Shown one piece after another: positions 40,657 to 49,944 of a stretch of DNA of 64,000 bases. The DNA is from Marinobacter similis (GTDB lineage: Bacteria; Pseudomonadota; Gammaproteobacteria; Pseudomonadales; Oleiphilaceae). The DNA lies in NCBI RefSeq assembly GCF_000830985.1, contig NZ_CP007151.1, positions 434,001-498,000 on the forward strand, read 5' to 3'. Within the stretch, counting starts at the first letter, position 1. Each line of letters opens with the position of its first letter. The notes beneath the pieces are model-generated. The model was not told the DNA's origin, searched no databases, and worked only from the letters and a program-made list of their open reading frames with translations. The translations under genes were made by a program, and so were the position numbers.

Positions 40657-42372
40657 TCATGACGAACAGCTGTAGTGCGACGACCCACCAACTCCAAAGA
40701 GTTCCAACGGCTTTAACCGGTAGTATTTTTCTTCCACGTCTTTCGATTGCTCGGCGTATGGTTGCGCAAAGACTTCCTGCAACTCTCGCAGCAAAGAATA
40801 GTCGCCCGCAGCCGCTTGTTGATAGGCAGGTACCACGAACCATTCCCTCAAACTGTATTTTGGATTAACCAGTTTCATCTGACGAGAAAGTTCCTCGCGA
40901 GACTGCAAAGCCGTCAGTGATTTCCATTTCCTAAGCCACTCTGACCAGGCTGCATCCATCGCTTCCGGATTGGCACCATTCCTCGCGCCAGTATAAAAGC
41001 TCTTCTTCAGGGGGGTAATATCATCAGGCACGCCGGAGAGCTCTCGAAAGAAAATGGTGTAATCAACAGGTGTGTTCACCATCAAGCTTTCGAGCTCGCT
41101 GAACAAGGTCGCGTCAAAGGTGGCAAGACCAAGTTTGGCCGCCCACATTAGCTCCATTTGCTCTGTCATCACCCTTGAAAAACCACTTTGAATCTCTCCG
41201 AGCTGTTGCAGATGCTCTGGATCTGCCGTCAGCAGGGGCCGGAGTGTCGAGCAGAACGTGTGGAAATTGCGCTCTGCTGCCGCCGGTTGATTCAAGAAAG
41301 AATAATGGTGTCCGCCACCCGTCCATGGCTGGTACTGCGGGTTAAAAACGTCACAGAATCCAAATGGACCGTAGTCGAGAGTGAAGCCCCCGGCGGCACA
41401 GTTGTCACTGTTAAAGTTGCCCTGGCAATAGCCGATGCGGATCCAGTTGGCCACAAGCGATGCGAGCCGGCCGCGGAACTCACGCGCGAGCAGTACCAGT
41501 TGTTCTGCAGTGGGCAATGTTTGGTCAATGACGTCACTGTACTCACGATCGATCAGATGCAGCACCATCTTCTCAAGCTCCTCCATGGCCTGAGGATGCT
41601 CATTCCTGCGAGCACGGCGACTAAAAAGCTCGAGTTGGCCAACCCGAATGAAAGAGGGTGCGACGCGGGTCGAGATGGCGACTGGTTCAGATATAAGTAC
41701 GTCTGGATTCATCGAACGTGAAGCCTCTGAGTACCAGGGGCGCCTGACCTTCTCTGTTTTTGAAACGTACAAACTTAACGACCGCGACGTTGGAACCCCG
41801 AGCGCGTGCATATGCTCTTGTGCCAGGAACTCCCGAACACTTGACCGAAGAACTGCCCGGCCATCCCCACCCCGGCAGTAGGGTGTCCGGCCGCCACCTT
41901 TAAGCTGCATTTCCCAACTCTGTCCGTTGATAACCGCCTCAAGCACCGAAATGGCGCGACCGTCGCCGTATCCGTTGCCGGTTTGGAACGGGCACTGTTG
42001 GGTGTATTCGGTACCAAAGATGGAAAGAGCGTAGCCGCACGCCCACCCTACCCGACGCATCGGCTCCGAAACCTGCGATAGGTCGCCGGAGAATACGCGC
42101 ACAAAGTCATCGGACTGCACCATGCTGTCAGCAAAGCCCAGTTCACGGAACAGAGTTTTGCCGTGCGCAATGTACTCGGGGTTCTCGATGGGTGTGGGAT
42201 TTACCGGAACATAGTGGCCCGAGAACACTTGACGCGGCTCATGGTCCGCCCCGTTTGCTTTCGCCTCAGGGTCACAGTTGAGAGTGTCCATAAGGGAAAA
42301 ATCTGCCAACTCTGCGACATCGTCGAAGTTCGAGATAAACGAATGTCTCTCCTGGGGAGATCGCTTTAGCAT
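40657..42372 (-). CDS. selO: Protein adenylyltransferase SelO (YdiU/UPF0061)
   Basis: This intact 571-residue pseudokinase-fold enzyme transfers AMP from ATP to Ser/Thr/Tyr of proteins, in redox homeostasis. Signatures are [20 protein letters not shown] and [20 protein letters not shown]. It ends in SCSS, the conserved C-terminal cysteine position that is selenocysteine in eukaryotic SelO. It is about 90 residues longer than the E. coli enzyme, which fits a longer subgroup. It is convergent with the SDR gene, with only 2 bp between them. Confidence 0.93.
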   Translation of the reverse strand: MLKRSPQERHSFISNFDDVAELADFSLMDTLNCDPEAKANGADHEPRQVFSGHYVPVNPTPIENPEYIAHGKTLFRELGFADSMVQSDDFVRVFSGDLSQVSEPMRRVGWACGYALSIFGTEYTQQCPFQTGNGYGDGRAISVLEAVINGQSWEMQLKGGGRTPYCRGGDGRAVLRSSVREFLAQEHMHALGVPTSRSLSLYVSKTEKVRRPWYSEASRSMNPDVLISEPVAISTRVAPSFIRVGQLELFSRRARRNEHPQAMEELEKMVLHLIDREYSDVIDQTLPTAEQLVLLAREFRGRLASLVANWIRIGYCQGNFNSDNCAAGGFTLDYGPFGFCDVFNPQYQPWTGGGHHYSFLNQPAAAERNFHTFCSTLRPLLTADPEHLQQLGEIQSGFSRVMTEQMELMWAAKLGLATFDATLFSELESLMVNTPVDYTIFFRELSGVPDDITPLKKSFYTGARNGANPEAMDAAWSEWLRKWKSLTALQSREELSRQMKLVNPKYSLREWFVVPAYQQAAAGDYSLLRELQEVFAQPYAEQSKDVEEKYYRLKPLELFGVGGSSHYSCSS

Positions 42373-42540
42373 AGGGGCTCCTGGCGCGTAGATTTAATGA
42401 CGGTCAGCAGTGTGCATGGATAAGTGAGTTCTGTCTTGCGTTGACTGGGTTATCTGACCTGCGTTTTTCATCGCCAACGCTTTGCCAAGGACTCTGTAGA
42501 AGACTAGATTAGATGGCCAAAGGAAGGGAAAACAAGACAG

Positions 42541-43845
42541 ATGAAACCGCTCATTCTGATCGTCGGTTACCTGGTCGTTGTCACGTTGCCGTTGGCTATT
42601 TCCTGGTGGGTCGGAGGGCCGCCGCGCCAGTTCCAACAGGAGCTGGCATCCGGTATGGGCATTCTTGCCTTTTCGATGGTCCTCATAGAATTCATCTTGT
42701 CCGGCCGTTTCAAGGCCATTTCTAATGGCGTAGGCCTGGATGTAACCATGCGGCTCCACCAGATCATGGCCCGCACGGCACTGGTCTTCGCTCTGCTGCA
42801 CCCGTTTCTATACCAGGGAACGCCCTCGGGTGGTCAACGCCCATGGGACCCCACGCGCGCATTGACGATCACGACTGATTTTTCCGCGCTTTCGAGCGGT
42901 ATTGCAGCCTATCTGTTACTTCCGAGCCTCGTAGTGCTGGCCATCGGGCGCACCCAACTGGGCTTTAAATACGAGACATGGCGTCTTTTACATGGTGTCG
43001 GCGCGCTCTTGATCGCGATGCTTCTGTGGCACCACACCGTGAATGCAGGGCGATACGGATCGCAGCCCGTGATGAGCTGGGTGTGGCTGGCAATGACTGG
43101 ACTGGCTATCGGGTCACTACTTTCTGTTTACCTCCTGGTTCCCCTTCTGCAAAAGGCCCGCCCCTGGCGGGTGACCTCCGTAGCCCGATTGACGCCCAGG
43201 CAGTGGGAAGTGACCGTAAAACCAGACGGTCATCGTGGTCTGGATTATAAAGCCGGGCAATTCGTCTGGCTCAATGTGGGAAACAGCCCATTCTCGCTGA
43301 AAGAAAACCCGTTCTCCATTTGCTCGGCGCCGGCGGCCGGACCGGAACTATCGTTCATGATCAAAGAACTTGGCGATTTCACACGAACAATCGGCCAGAT
43401 AAGAACTGGAACAGTCGCCTATCTTGATGGCGCCTATGGCAATCTTTCTCTCGATGGTCGCACTGAACCTGGGGTCGCGCTCATCGCAGGGGGCGTGGGC
43501 CTTGCCCCGCTGCTGGGCATACTCAGGCAAATGCGCCTGACCGGCGATTCGCGCCAGGTAAAGGTGATCTATGGAAATCGCATAATCGATCAGATTGCCT
43601 ATCGTGAGGAGTTAGATGCGGAGAATGTCTTTTATGTTCTTCAGGAACCGCCAGAAACCTGGCACGGAGAAACAGGCTTCATAGATTCGGCGCTAATCGA
43701 TCGCGTATTTACAGAGATAGAATTCAGCGAATGGGTCTTCGTGATGTGCGGGCCGGCAATCATGATGGATACCGTTGAAGACCACCTGATTGAGAGGGGC
43801 ACGCCCTCTCAACGTATCCTGTCGGAGCGGTTCAGCTATGACTAA
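42541..43845 (+). CDS. Ferric-reductase-like transmembrane flavocytochrome
   Basis: This intact 434-residue NOX/FRE-family protein has six hydrophobic N-terminal helices. Two His pairs with 13-residue spacing (H73/H87 and H151/H165) are the classic bis-heme pattern. An FAD domain (KENPFSICSAP) and a NAD(P) domain (GVALIAGGVGLAPLLGIL; CGPAIMM) follow. It should pass electrons from cytoplasmic NAD(P)H across the membrane; the acceptor is unknown. GGAAGGG lies about 12 bases before the ATG. Its last codons overlap a small membrane peptide gene at 43838. Confidence 0.88.
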   Translation: MKPLILIVGYLVVVTLPLAISWWVGGPPRQFQQELASGMGILAFSMVLIEFILSGRFKAISNGVGLDVTMRLHQIMARTALVFALLHPFLYQGTPSGGQRPWDPTRALTITTDFSALSSGIAAYLLLPSLVVLAIGRTQLGFKYETWRLLHGVGALLIAMLLWHHTVNAGRYGSQPVMSWVWLAMTGLAIGSLLSVYLLVPLLQKARPWRVTSVARLTPRQWEVTVKPDGHRGLDYKAGQFVWLNVGNSPFSLKENPFSICSAPAAGPELSFMIKELGDFTRTIGQIRTGTVAYLDGAYGNLSLDGRTEPGVALIAGGVGLAPLLGILRQMRLTGDSRQVKVIYGNRIIDQIAYREELDAENVFYVLQEPPETWHGETGFIDSALIDRVFTEIEFSEWVFVMCGPAIMMDTVEDHLIERGTPSQRILSERFSYD

Positions 43846-43945
43846 TCCAATCAAGCGCCTGAGCACCCGGCAAAGGGTTTCATGGATGATATGGGCCCTC
43901 AACATCACACTATGCTCGATACTTCTCGTTTTCGTATTGCGCTAG
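43838..43945 (+). CDS. 35-residue single-helix membrane peptide overlapping the flavocytochrome gene
   Basis: The ATG lies inside the last codons of the flavocytochrome gene (TATGACTAA), an arrangement typical of translational coupling. The product begins MTNPIKRLSTRQRVSWMIWA and ends in one hydrophobic helix (about residues 16-34), with a basic N-terminus that predicts an N-in orientation. No family recognised. It could be a small subunit of the flavocytochrome; a chance ORF is not excluded. Confidence 0.5.
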   Translation: MTNPIKRLSTRQRVSWMIWALNITLCSILLVFVLR

Positions 43946-43952
43946 TGAGAAT

Positions 43953-45050
43953 CTAGATCTTGACCTTAATAGCCAGCTTTCCCGAAAAGCGCTTGGCCAT
44001 GAAGTCCTCCTGAGCCTGCACCACATCGCGCAAAGCGTAGGTTTTTGCTACCACCGGTCGAATTTCATTCCGCTCGATGTAGCCGATCAGGTTCTCGAAT
44101 ACTCGCTTTGGCTGCCAGGTAGACCCGAAAAAGCTCAGGTCCTTCAGGTACAGAGTGCGCACATCCAGTTCCACGATGGGGCCGGCGATCGCACCGGATA
44201 CCACGTAACGCCCGCCTCGGCTCAGCACCTCCAGAAGCTCCGGCCACTGCGGGCCAGCAACCAGATCCGCCACCACATCAACACTGTCCTTCTCAAGCGA
44301 TTCAAGCAGAGATTGACCTCTGGGGATCACCTTATCCGCTCCCAGCTCACGAACCTCATCGAACTTGGCTTCCCCACACACTGCGATGACCTCGGCGCCA
44401 CGACGCTTGGCCAGTTGAACCGCAGCCGATCCGACACCGCCGGAAGCACCGGTAATCAGAATGCGCTCACCTGCCTTCAACCCGACTCTGTCCAGCATGC
44501 CTTCCGCCGTGGAATAGGCACAGGGGAACGAAGCCAGTTCAGTGTCAGTCAGATTGCTGTTCACCGCGAACACTTCACTGGCGCGTGCCACGGCGTATTC
44601 CGCGTAGCCGCCATTAAACTCCGAACCGAACGTGACCAAGTTGTAGGAAGAGGGATCATCAGGCGCCTGCTGCATAGGGCGAACGAGCACGCGTTCGCCA
44701 ATCCGGCCCGAATCCACACCCTCACCTACGGCAACAATTCGGCCACAAGCGTCCGCGCCCTGAATCCGCGGAAAGCTCAGAGGCTGTCCAGACCAGCCAC
44801 CGTCTTCCTCGTTGGCGGACTCAAAACCGGCTGCGCCCTGGTCCGTCCCGGTCGTCACACCTTTGGAGTACCAGCCAGTGCGGGTGTTGATATCGGTATT
44901 ATTGATTGCGCTGGCACCCACTTCGATCAGCACTTCGCCTTTACCGGCCTTTGGTACTGCAAGATTGTCCCGGTACTCGAGCTTGTCCAGACCGCCATGA
45001 CCTGTAAGTACCACGCCCGCCATTACCTCAGGAATGTCGCTCTGTTTCAT
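43953..45050 (-). CDS. Zinc-binding alcohol dehydrogenase family protein (MDR)
   Basis: This intact 365-residue medium-chain oxidoreductase has an N-terminal GroES-like domain with GADACGRIVAVGEGV and the Rossmann motif ITGASGGVGSAAVQLAKRRG near residue 200. The insert around residues 60-85 (YSKGVTTGTDQGAAGFESAN) is unusual for short quinone reductases but common in this subgroup. I use ATG 45050 (MKQSDIPEVMAGVVLTGHGG) because GAGGG precedes it. It is divergent from the LysR gene at 45229, its likely regulator. Confidence 0.85.
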   Translation of the reverse strand: MKQSDIPEVMAGVVLTGHGGLDKLEYRDNLAVPKAGKGEVLIEVGASAINNTDINTRTGWYSKGVTTGTDQGAAGFESANEEDGGWSGQPLSFPRIQGADACGRIVAVGEGVDSGRIGERVLVRPMQQAPDDPSSYNLVTFGSEFNGGYAEYAVARASEVFAVNSNLTDTELASFPCAYSTAEGMLDRVGLKAGERILITGASGGVGSAAVQLAKRRGAEVIAVCGEAKFDEVRELGADKVIPRGQSLLESLEKDSVDVVADLVAGPQWPELLEVLSRGGRYVVSGAIAGPIVELDVRTLYLKDLSFFGSTWQPKRVFENLIGYIERNEIRPVVAKTYALRDVVQAQEDFMAKRFSGKLAIKVKI

Positions 45051-45128
45051 GCTGTTACCCTCAATCATCGGTTTCCAAAAAAAGCCCGCAAGCGGGGAAT
45101 GTCAGGCTGACATCATAAGAACGCCCAA

Positions 45129-45178
45129 TAATTCATTCAAACGAATTAATCTGATACCGTAGTTCATTATTTGTGAAC
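45129..45178. promoter_or_regulatory. Two palindromes in divergent MDR/LysR promoter
   Basis: TAATTC-N8-GAATTA (45129-45148) and GTTCA-N7-TGAAC (45162-45178) lie in the 178 bp between the divergent starts at 45050 and 45229. Paired recognition and activation sites are usual for LysR regulators; assignment by position only. Confidence 0.5.
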
Positions 45179-45228
45179 CATAACCGACTGCGCCGACTTT
45201 CCTTCAACCTCTTGCCTTGGACCATGCC

Positions 45229-46095
45229 ATGAAGCCCTTGCTGGATCTTGAGTTACTGAACACCTTCTCGGTTGTCGTTGAAGTGGGCGGGTTCAAGGAA
45301 GCCGCTACCCGGCTCTACCGCTCGCAAGCAGCTGTGAGCATGCAGATCAAGCGTCTTGAGGAACAGCTGGAGCAACGTCTTCTGGAGCGAAGTAATCAGG
45401 GCATCAAACTGACCGATCCCGGGAAGACGCTCCTGGCCTACATCGATCAGCTGCTTCGCCTGAACAACGAGACTCTCAGTGCTCTCAGTGCAGAGCCTTT
45501 GCGAGGTCCGGTACATTTCGGCATTCCGACCGATTACGCCCAGACCTTTCTGGAACATTTCCTGCCGCGCATGCGGGATTCTTTTCCTGAGCTGGTTCCG
45601 CGCATCACCTGCGGCCGCAGCCGCAAACTTCGAGAGTTGGTAAACACCGGTGATCTGGATATTGCCATTGTGACCGGCGAGGCCCAATTTCCCAATGAAA
45701 AGAGCTTGTGGTCAGAAAGGCTATGCTGGTACGCGCCGACAGGGATGCCTCTTGAGCGACAAGGATCCCTGCCCGTGGCGTTACTGGAAAGCGATTGTGC
45801 ACTGCGAGACCTTGCCCAGCTGGACCTGAAACAATCTGGTCTGGCACATCATTCGGTGGTCACAAGCCCGGATATGGCCAATCTTTATGCAGCGGTAGAA
45901 AGCGGCCTTGCGGTGGCGCTTTTGCCGGAGTCGTCAATTTCATTAGAGCGAGTCCGACCACTGCGTATAGACAGCATGCCGGACCAGCGCCTGTTCACCA
46001 TGAACCTGATCGAGGCGGGAACACTGGGGAAGGCGTTTCTAGAGCCATTGGAGAACTGCATCCTCAATGCTGCCCAAGCTTTGCGTCAGCCCTAA
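45229..46095 (+). CDS. LysR-family transcriptional regulator
   Basis: This intact LysR regulator of about 288 residues starts at ATG 45229 (MKPLLDLELLNTFSVVVEVG). The helix-turn-helix is FKEAATRLYRSQAAVSMQIK, and the effector domain has VHFGIPTDYAQTFLEHFLPR. A TTG at 45217 would add four residues, but neither start has a clear ribosome site. It is divergent from the MDR gene at 43953-45050, with two palindromes in between. Confidence 0.9.
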   Translation: MKPLLDLELLNTFSVVVEVGGFKEAATRLYRSQAAVSMQIKRLEEQLEQRLLERSNQGIKLTDPGKTLLAYIDQLLRLNNETLSALSAEPLRGPVHFGIPTDYAQTFLEHFLPRMRDSFPELVPRITCGRSRKLRELVNTGDLDIAIVTGEAQFPNEKSLWSERLCWYAPTGMPLERQGSLPVALLESDCALRDLAQLDLKQSGLAHHSVVTSPDMANLYAAVESGLAVALLPESSISLERVRPLRIDSMPDQRLFTMNLIEAGTLGKAFLEPLENCILNAAQALRQP

Positions 46096-46107
46096 CAACT
46101 TTACCGC

Positions 46108-46797
46108 CTATGGATTGGCCTTCTGACCAAAAAGCAATTTTTTGCCCTCCTCTGTCACGGCTGGTCGACTGGACCAGGGAGCGCCCTTTTCATAGGCCTT
46201 GATGACGGCTGGGCGCTGTTGCATGGCGGTAAACCAGCGCTTTAGGTTTGGGAAGTCATCCAGCTTCTGTTGTTGAGCCTCATGGGGCACCACCCAGGGA
46301 TAGATCGCCATGTCCGCAATGGAATACTCGTCTGCAACCCAGTCACGCCCTTCCAGCCGCCGATTGAGTACCCCGTAAAGCCGATTGGTCTCATTCACGT
46401 AACGGTCTATTGCGTAGGGGACCTGTTCAGGCGCGTAACGCACGAAATGGTGATTCTGGCCCGCCATCGGTCCCAGCCCACCCATTTGTCACATCAACCA
46501 CTGCACAACCGAAACACGGGCGCGAGGCTCTTGCGGCAGGAAGCGGCCAGTTTTTTCTGCCAGATACATCAGAATAGCGCCGGACTCAAACACCGAAACA
46601 GGCTCCTCACCTGCTGACGGTGAATGGTCTACGATTGCCGGCATACGGTTGTTCGGTGCTATAGCGAGAAACGACGGCTTGAACTGATCCCCGGCACTGA
46701 TATCAACCGGATAAATCTGATAGTCGAGGCCGGCTTCCTCAAGAAAAATTGTAATCTTGTGGCCATTGGGCGTCGGCCAATAATAAAGGTCTATCAT
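46108..46797 (-). CDS. Glutathione S-transferase, YfcG/Ure2p-like (in-frame stop)
   Basis: This GST has about 229 residues. The N-terminal thioredoxin-like domain (IDLYYWPTPNGHKITIFLEE) includes Asn-Gly near residue 11, typical of the nu/Ure2-like class. The C-terminal helical domain has ADEYSIADMAIYPWVV. A TGA at 46489-46491 interrupts the same frame at a position where relatives have Trp (WLM-W-QMGGLGPMAGQ). Reading continues without any frame change, so this is a TGG-to-TGA substitution, either real or an error. It lies 14 bp after a second GST gene. Confidence 0.82.
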
Positions 46798-46811
46798 GGT
46801 GTCTCACCCGC

Positions 46812-47510
46812 CTACAGTGTGTCAGTTGCCGGTTCATTCTCAGGGTAGTTTTGCGGATAGAGCGCCCGCTTGGCTGCCTCGTCCATCTCACTCTGGAAAG
46901 GGATATCCTGGCCCACTGTTCGTGCACGTGCGACAGCCGGACGGCTATTGATGCGGTCGAACCACTCTTTCAGATGCGGGAAGTCAGTCAGTTCTGGATC
47001 TCCAAGTACCGGGCCGGCTTTGTCTATCCAGCCCCAGGCCGCGATGTCGGCAATGCTGTAGTCATCCCCCACAATGTAGGTCCGATCAGACAGGTGGGTA
47101 TTCAGCACGTCGTAATGCCGTTGTGCCTCACGTCTGTAGCGATTCATCGCGTACGGGATTTTCTCCGGCGCCGCGTGGTTGAAGTGAACGGACTGACCCG
47201 AATAAGGACCTAGACCAGACGCCAGGAACATCATCCACGACAGCAATTCAGCGCGGGTTTCAGGCGCCCCACCCAGCTGTCCGGTCTTCTCAGACAGGTA
47301 AAGCAGAATGGCATTGGAATCGAATACCCTAACACCGTCGTCTTCGATGGCTGGTGTTTTACCGTTGGGATTGATGGCTCGAAACTCCGGGCGGTGCTGT
47401 TCGCCTTTCAGGGTGTCGACAGGCACCAGCTCGTAGGGTGTGCCGGTTTCTTCCAGGAAAAGAGCGACCTTCATCGGGTTGGGTCTGGGGTGAAAATAGA
47501 ATCTGATCAT
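46812..47510 (-). CDS. Glutathione S-transferase, YfcG/Ure2p-like
   Basis: This intact 232-residue GST shares domain layout and the GLGPYSGQSVHF motif with the adjacent broken gene, so the pair looks like an old tandem duplication. The ATG at 47510 (MIRFYFHPRPNPMKVALFLE) has GAGG upstream. The longer reading to 47564 has no ribosome site. Likely role: glutathione-dependent disulfide or peroxide reduction in the cytoplasm. Confidence 0.9.
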   Translation of the reverse strand: MIRFYFHPRPNPMKVALFLEETGTPYELVPVDTLKGEQHRPEFRAINPNGKTPAIEDDGVRVFDSNAILLYLSEKTGQLGGAPETRAELLSWMMFLASGLGPYSGQSVHFNHAAPEKIPYAMNRYRREAQRHYDVLNTHLSDRTYIVGDDYSIADIAAWGWIDKAGPVLGDPELTDFPHLKEWFDRINSRPAVARARTVGQDIPFQSEMDEAAKRALYPQNYPENEPATDTL

Positions 47511-47612
47511 TGTGACCTCAGGAATCCATTGATATACGCCCGTCAGAGAAACCGAACGGCTCAATAGCGGGCATGAACCAACACCTTAGATATTTTTGAG
47601 TGATCACTCAAC

Positions 47613-48811
47613 TTAATTGTCACAAATTTTCAAACACCGCTGTTCAGAGGCAGTTTCCCGGCTCTTGGCCATGATCAACAACAAGGCCCCCAGCACCATT
47701 GCTCCAGCAGCTGTATAAAGCCCCGCGGAGTAGTCTCCGTTGTACTCACGCAGTACCCCGGTGATCGCCGGTGCAATCATTTGGGCAATGCCATAGAAAA
47801 TGGTCATCTTCCCCATGAATTTGGCGGGTCTGGAGGGATAGAAGCGGCCCGCCATGGTTAGCACCAGGCAGACAATGCCCACAAAGGTGCCTCCAAAAAG
47901 GATGGCGCCGATCATCGTGAACAGGAGATTGGGTTCAATAATCGGTAGCAGAATGCCTACAGCCTGCAGCAGGCTGGCGACAATCATCGCATTCAGATTT
48001 CCTATCCGACGTGCAATGAGATCCCAAAGCATGGCGCTCGGCGCTGCAGCGACCCCCATCACGAGAAACGCCCAAACGCCTTTACCTTCCAGTCCGGGTA
48101 ATTCATCAACCAGCGCAACAATGAAGGTCGCGCTCACCACGTAACCAACGCCGGCACAGAAATAAGCAACGGCGAACAGTCTCATGAAGGCGGCACTGGG
48201 TGGCGAATCTTCCATGGATTTCTGATTCGACCCGACAGGTACAGGAACCGGTCGTGGCAGCCATCCCAATGCCGGAATCAGAATGACGGCACCAATCGCG
48301 GTCAACACAAGCCATTGCTCGCGCCAATCAAACACCGTGTTCATCAATTCAACGGCAGCAGCACACAAAACCATGCCCAGGCCAACGCCACTGAACTGAA
48401 TACCCAACTCACTACGATGGTTGTTCCGCATCAGCCAGTTCAGCACCAACCCGGAACCTATCAGCATACCGGCGGCACAGCTCAAGCCAGCCACCAAGCG
48501 AAGGATCGACAAAAGCCAGAAGTTATCAGTCAGCCCCATGCCCGCGGTTGTAACCACTGCCAGGAAGAGGCCTATTCGATAAAGCCGGTCTTTCAGTTCC
48601 AGATCACTGATCATCGAGCGATTAACGCGCCACACAGGTAACCCAAATAGTTAATCGCCGCCAACCAGCCGCCTTCCGCCGCTCCCAGCTCCGGGCTCTC
48701 CAACATGGCCGGCAACAGCGGCGTGTAGGCAAAGCGGGAAATGCCCATTACCAGAATCAGGTTCAAAACCCCTGCGGTGAGGACCTTGTAACGTTGAGCT
48801 GAGTCATTCAT
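47613..48811 (-). CDS. YbfB/YjiJ-family MFS transporter (frameshifted)
   Basis: This 12-helix carrier has about 400 residues. The N-terminus (ATG 48811, GAGGTG upstream) shows GISRFAYTPLLPAMLESPEL, the characteristic family motif, and AGMLIGSGLVLNWLMRNNHR follows further on. One base is missing near 48617: ALIAR should continue into MISDLELKDRLYRIGLFLAV in the other frame. Substrate unknown. Confidence 0.85.
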
Positions 48812-49007
48812 GGGCACCTCAGGCATTGGCAAAATGGGACTGGTCAAAGCGTATCTCAGCCAATAACCTATAGGAAATAGATTATTTGGATGCTAACAAC
48901 AATCAATGGCCAAGCCTCATCATGATCCCATAGAGCCAGTGTTGCATTGGTTGTTTTAATCGCTTTCAAAATTGATGCAGACTGAAACTTCTCAAGGGAA
49001 AAATCAG

Positions 49008-49547
49008 ATGACAATGCAATTAGTCTGGCTTCATGGACCGCCAGCGGCGGGGAAATTGACCGTCGCCAAAGCCTTGCAGAGCAAGCACAACTTCAAGCTC
49101 TTTCATAATCATTTGGCGGTTGATCTGAGCATGGCGATCTATGACGCCTTCGGCGACAAGGATTTCCACCACTTCACTAATTCGATCAGGCGCCAAACGC
49201 TATCCAAGGCCAATGAACTTGGCGTTGAGCGCATGGTAATGACCTTCATGACGTGCGCGCAGGAAGATCGAAAGGAAATCCGTCGATATCTCGATTTCTT
49301 TGAATCAGAAGGCATAGAGGTATACCCGGTTCAGATACTTCCCAGGCATGACGTGCTATTCAGCCGTTCAGTGTCACCAGAGCGACAGCAAAGCCATAAG
49401 ATCTCCTGCCACAAGCATCTTTCCGATTTGCTGTCCGAGTGGAAGTTCCTTCCCATTGAGCACAAGAATGCCCTTCAGATCGATAATTCTGAGCGGTCAC
49501 CCGACGACGTGGCTCAACAGATCATGAGCCACTTGGCACGCCGTTGA
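49008..49547 (+). CDS. P-loop nucleotide-binding protein, kinase-like
   Basis: This is a protein of about 179 residues with Walker A LHGPPAAGKLTVAKAL at its very start, as in small-molecule kinases such as shikimate or chloramphenicol-phosphotransferase-like enzymes. I use ATG 49008 (MTMQLVWLHGPPAAGK), with AAGGGA 8 bases upstream. The frame is open upstream to 48972. No substrate-specific motif is recognised. Confidence 0.7.
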   Translation: MTMQLVWLHGPPAAGKLTVAKALQSKHNFKLFHNHLAVDLSMAIYDAFGDKDFHHFTNSIRRQTLSKANELGVERMVMTFMTCAQEDRKEIRRYLDFFESEGIEVYPVQILPRHDVLFSRSVSPERQQSHKISCHKHLSDLLSEWKFLPIEHKNALQIDNSERSPDDVAQQIMSHLARR

Positions 49548-49560
49548 ACTCCACAGCAAT

Positions 49561-49827
49561 TCAGGATTGGGTGATCATACCGGCCGTCATGGAGCCAAGA
49601 GCCACCAGGTGGATCAGCATGATTGCCTTGTCTTTCCAGAAAACCCCCACGGCAAACCACCCAACTACGCCGACAATGAATAGGTACAGATTCCACGGCG
49701 TCCAGCCAAAACCTGTCGCGGCATAGCCTAAGATCTGGATGATCGAAGCGACCCATTTCACAACGAAGGCCAATGAAACCGAGCTTTCCGAATTCAAAGG
49801 ATTGAGCACTACTTTTTCTACAGTCAT
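49561..49827 (-). CDS. Small membrane protein, three hydrophobic segments
   Basis: This 88-residue protein has hydrophobic segments AFVVKWVASIIQILGYAATG, LYLFIVGVVGWFAVGVFW and IMLIHLVALGSMTAGMI. The WTPWNLYLF-WFAVGVFWKDKAIM pattern suggests a conserved uncharacterised family (possibly DUF6552-like, from memory). GGAGAA precedes the ATG. Divergent from the LysR gene at 49945 with 117 bp between. Confidence 0.7.
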   Translation of the reverse strand: MTVEKVVLNPLNSESSVSLAFVVKWVASIIQILGYAATGFGWTPWNLYLFIVGVVGWFAVGVFWKDKAIMLIHLVALGSMTAGMITQS

Positions 49828-49944
49828 TCAGTTCTCCATTTAATTCGATGTGACTCTAATTGCGATAAGCGAGTTACTAATTTAAGGTGTTAATAGACGT
49901 TGAGCCATCCATCGGAGCTGCTTTAAGACTGCAGATTTACTACT

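Noticed and set aside
46489..46491. Selenocysteine reading of the TGA in the glutathione transferase
   Set aside because: Relatives have Trp at this site, not Cys, and I saw no suitable stem-loop after it.
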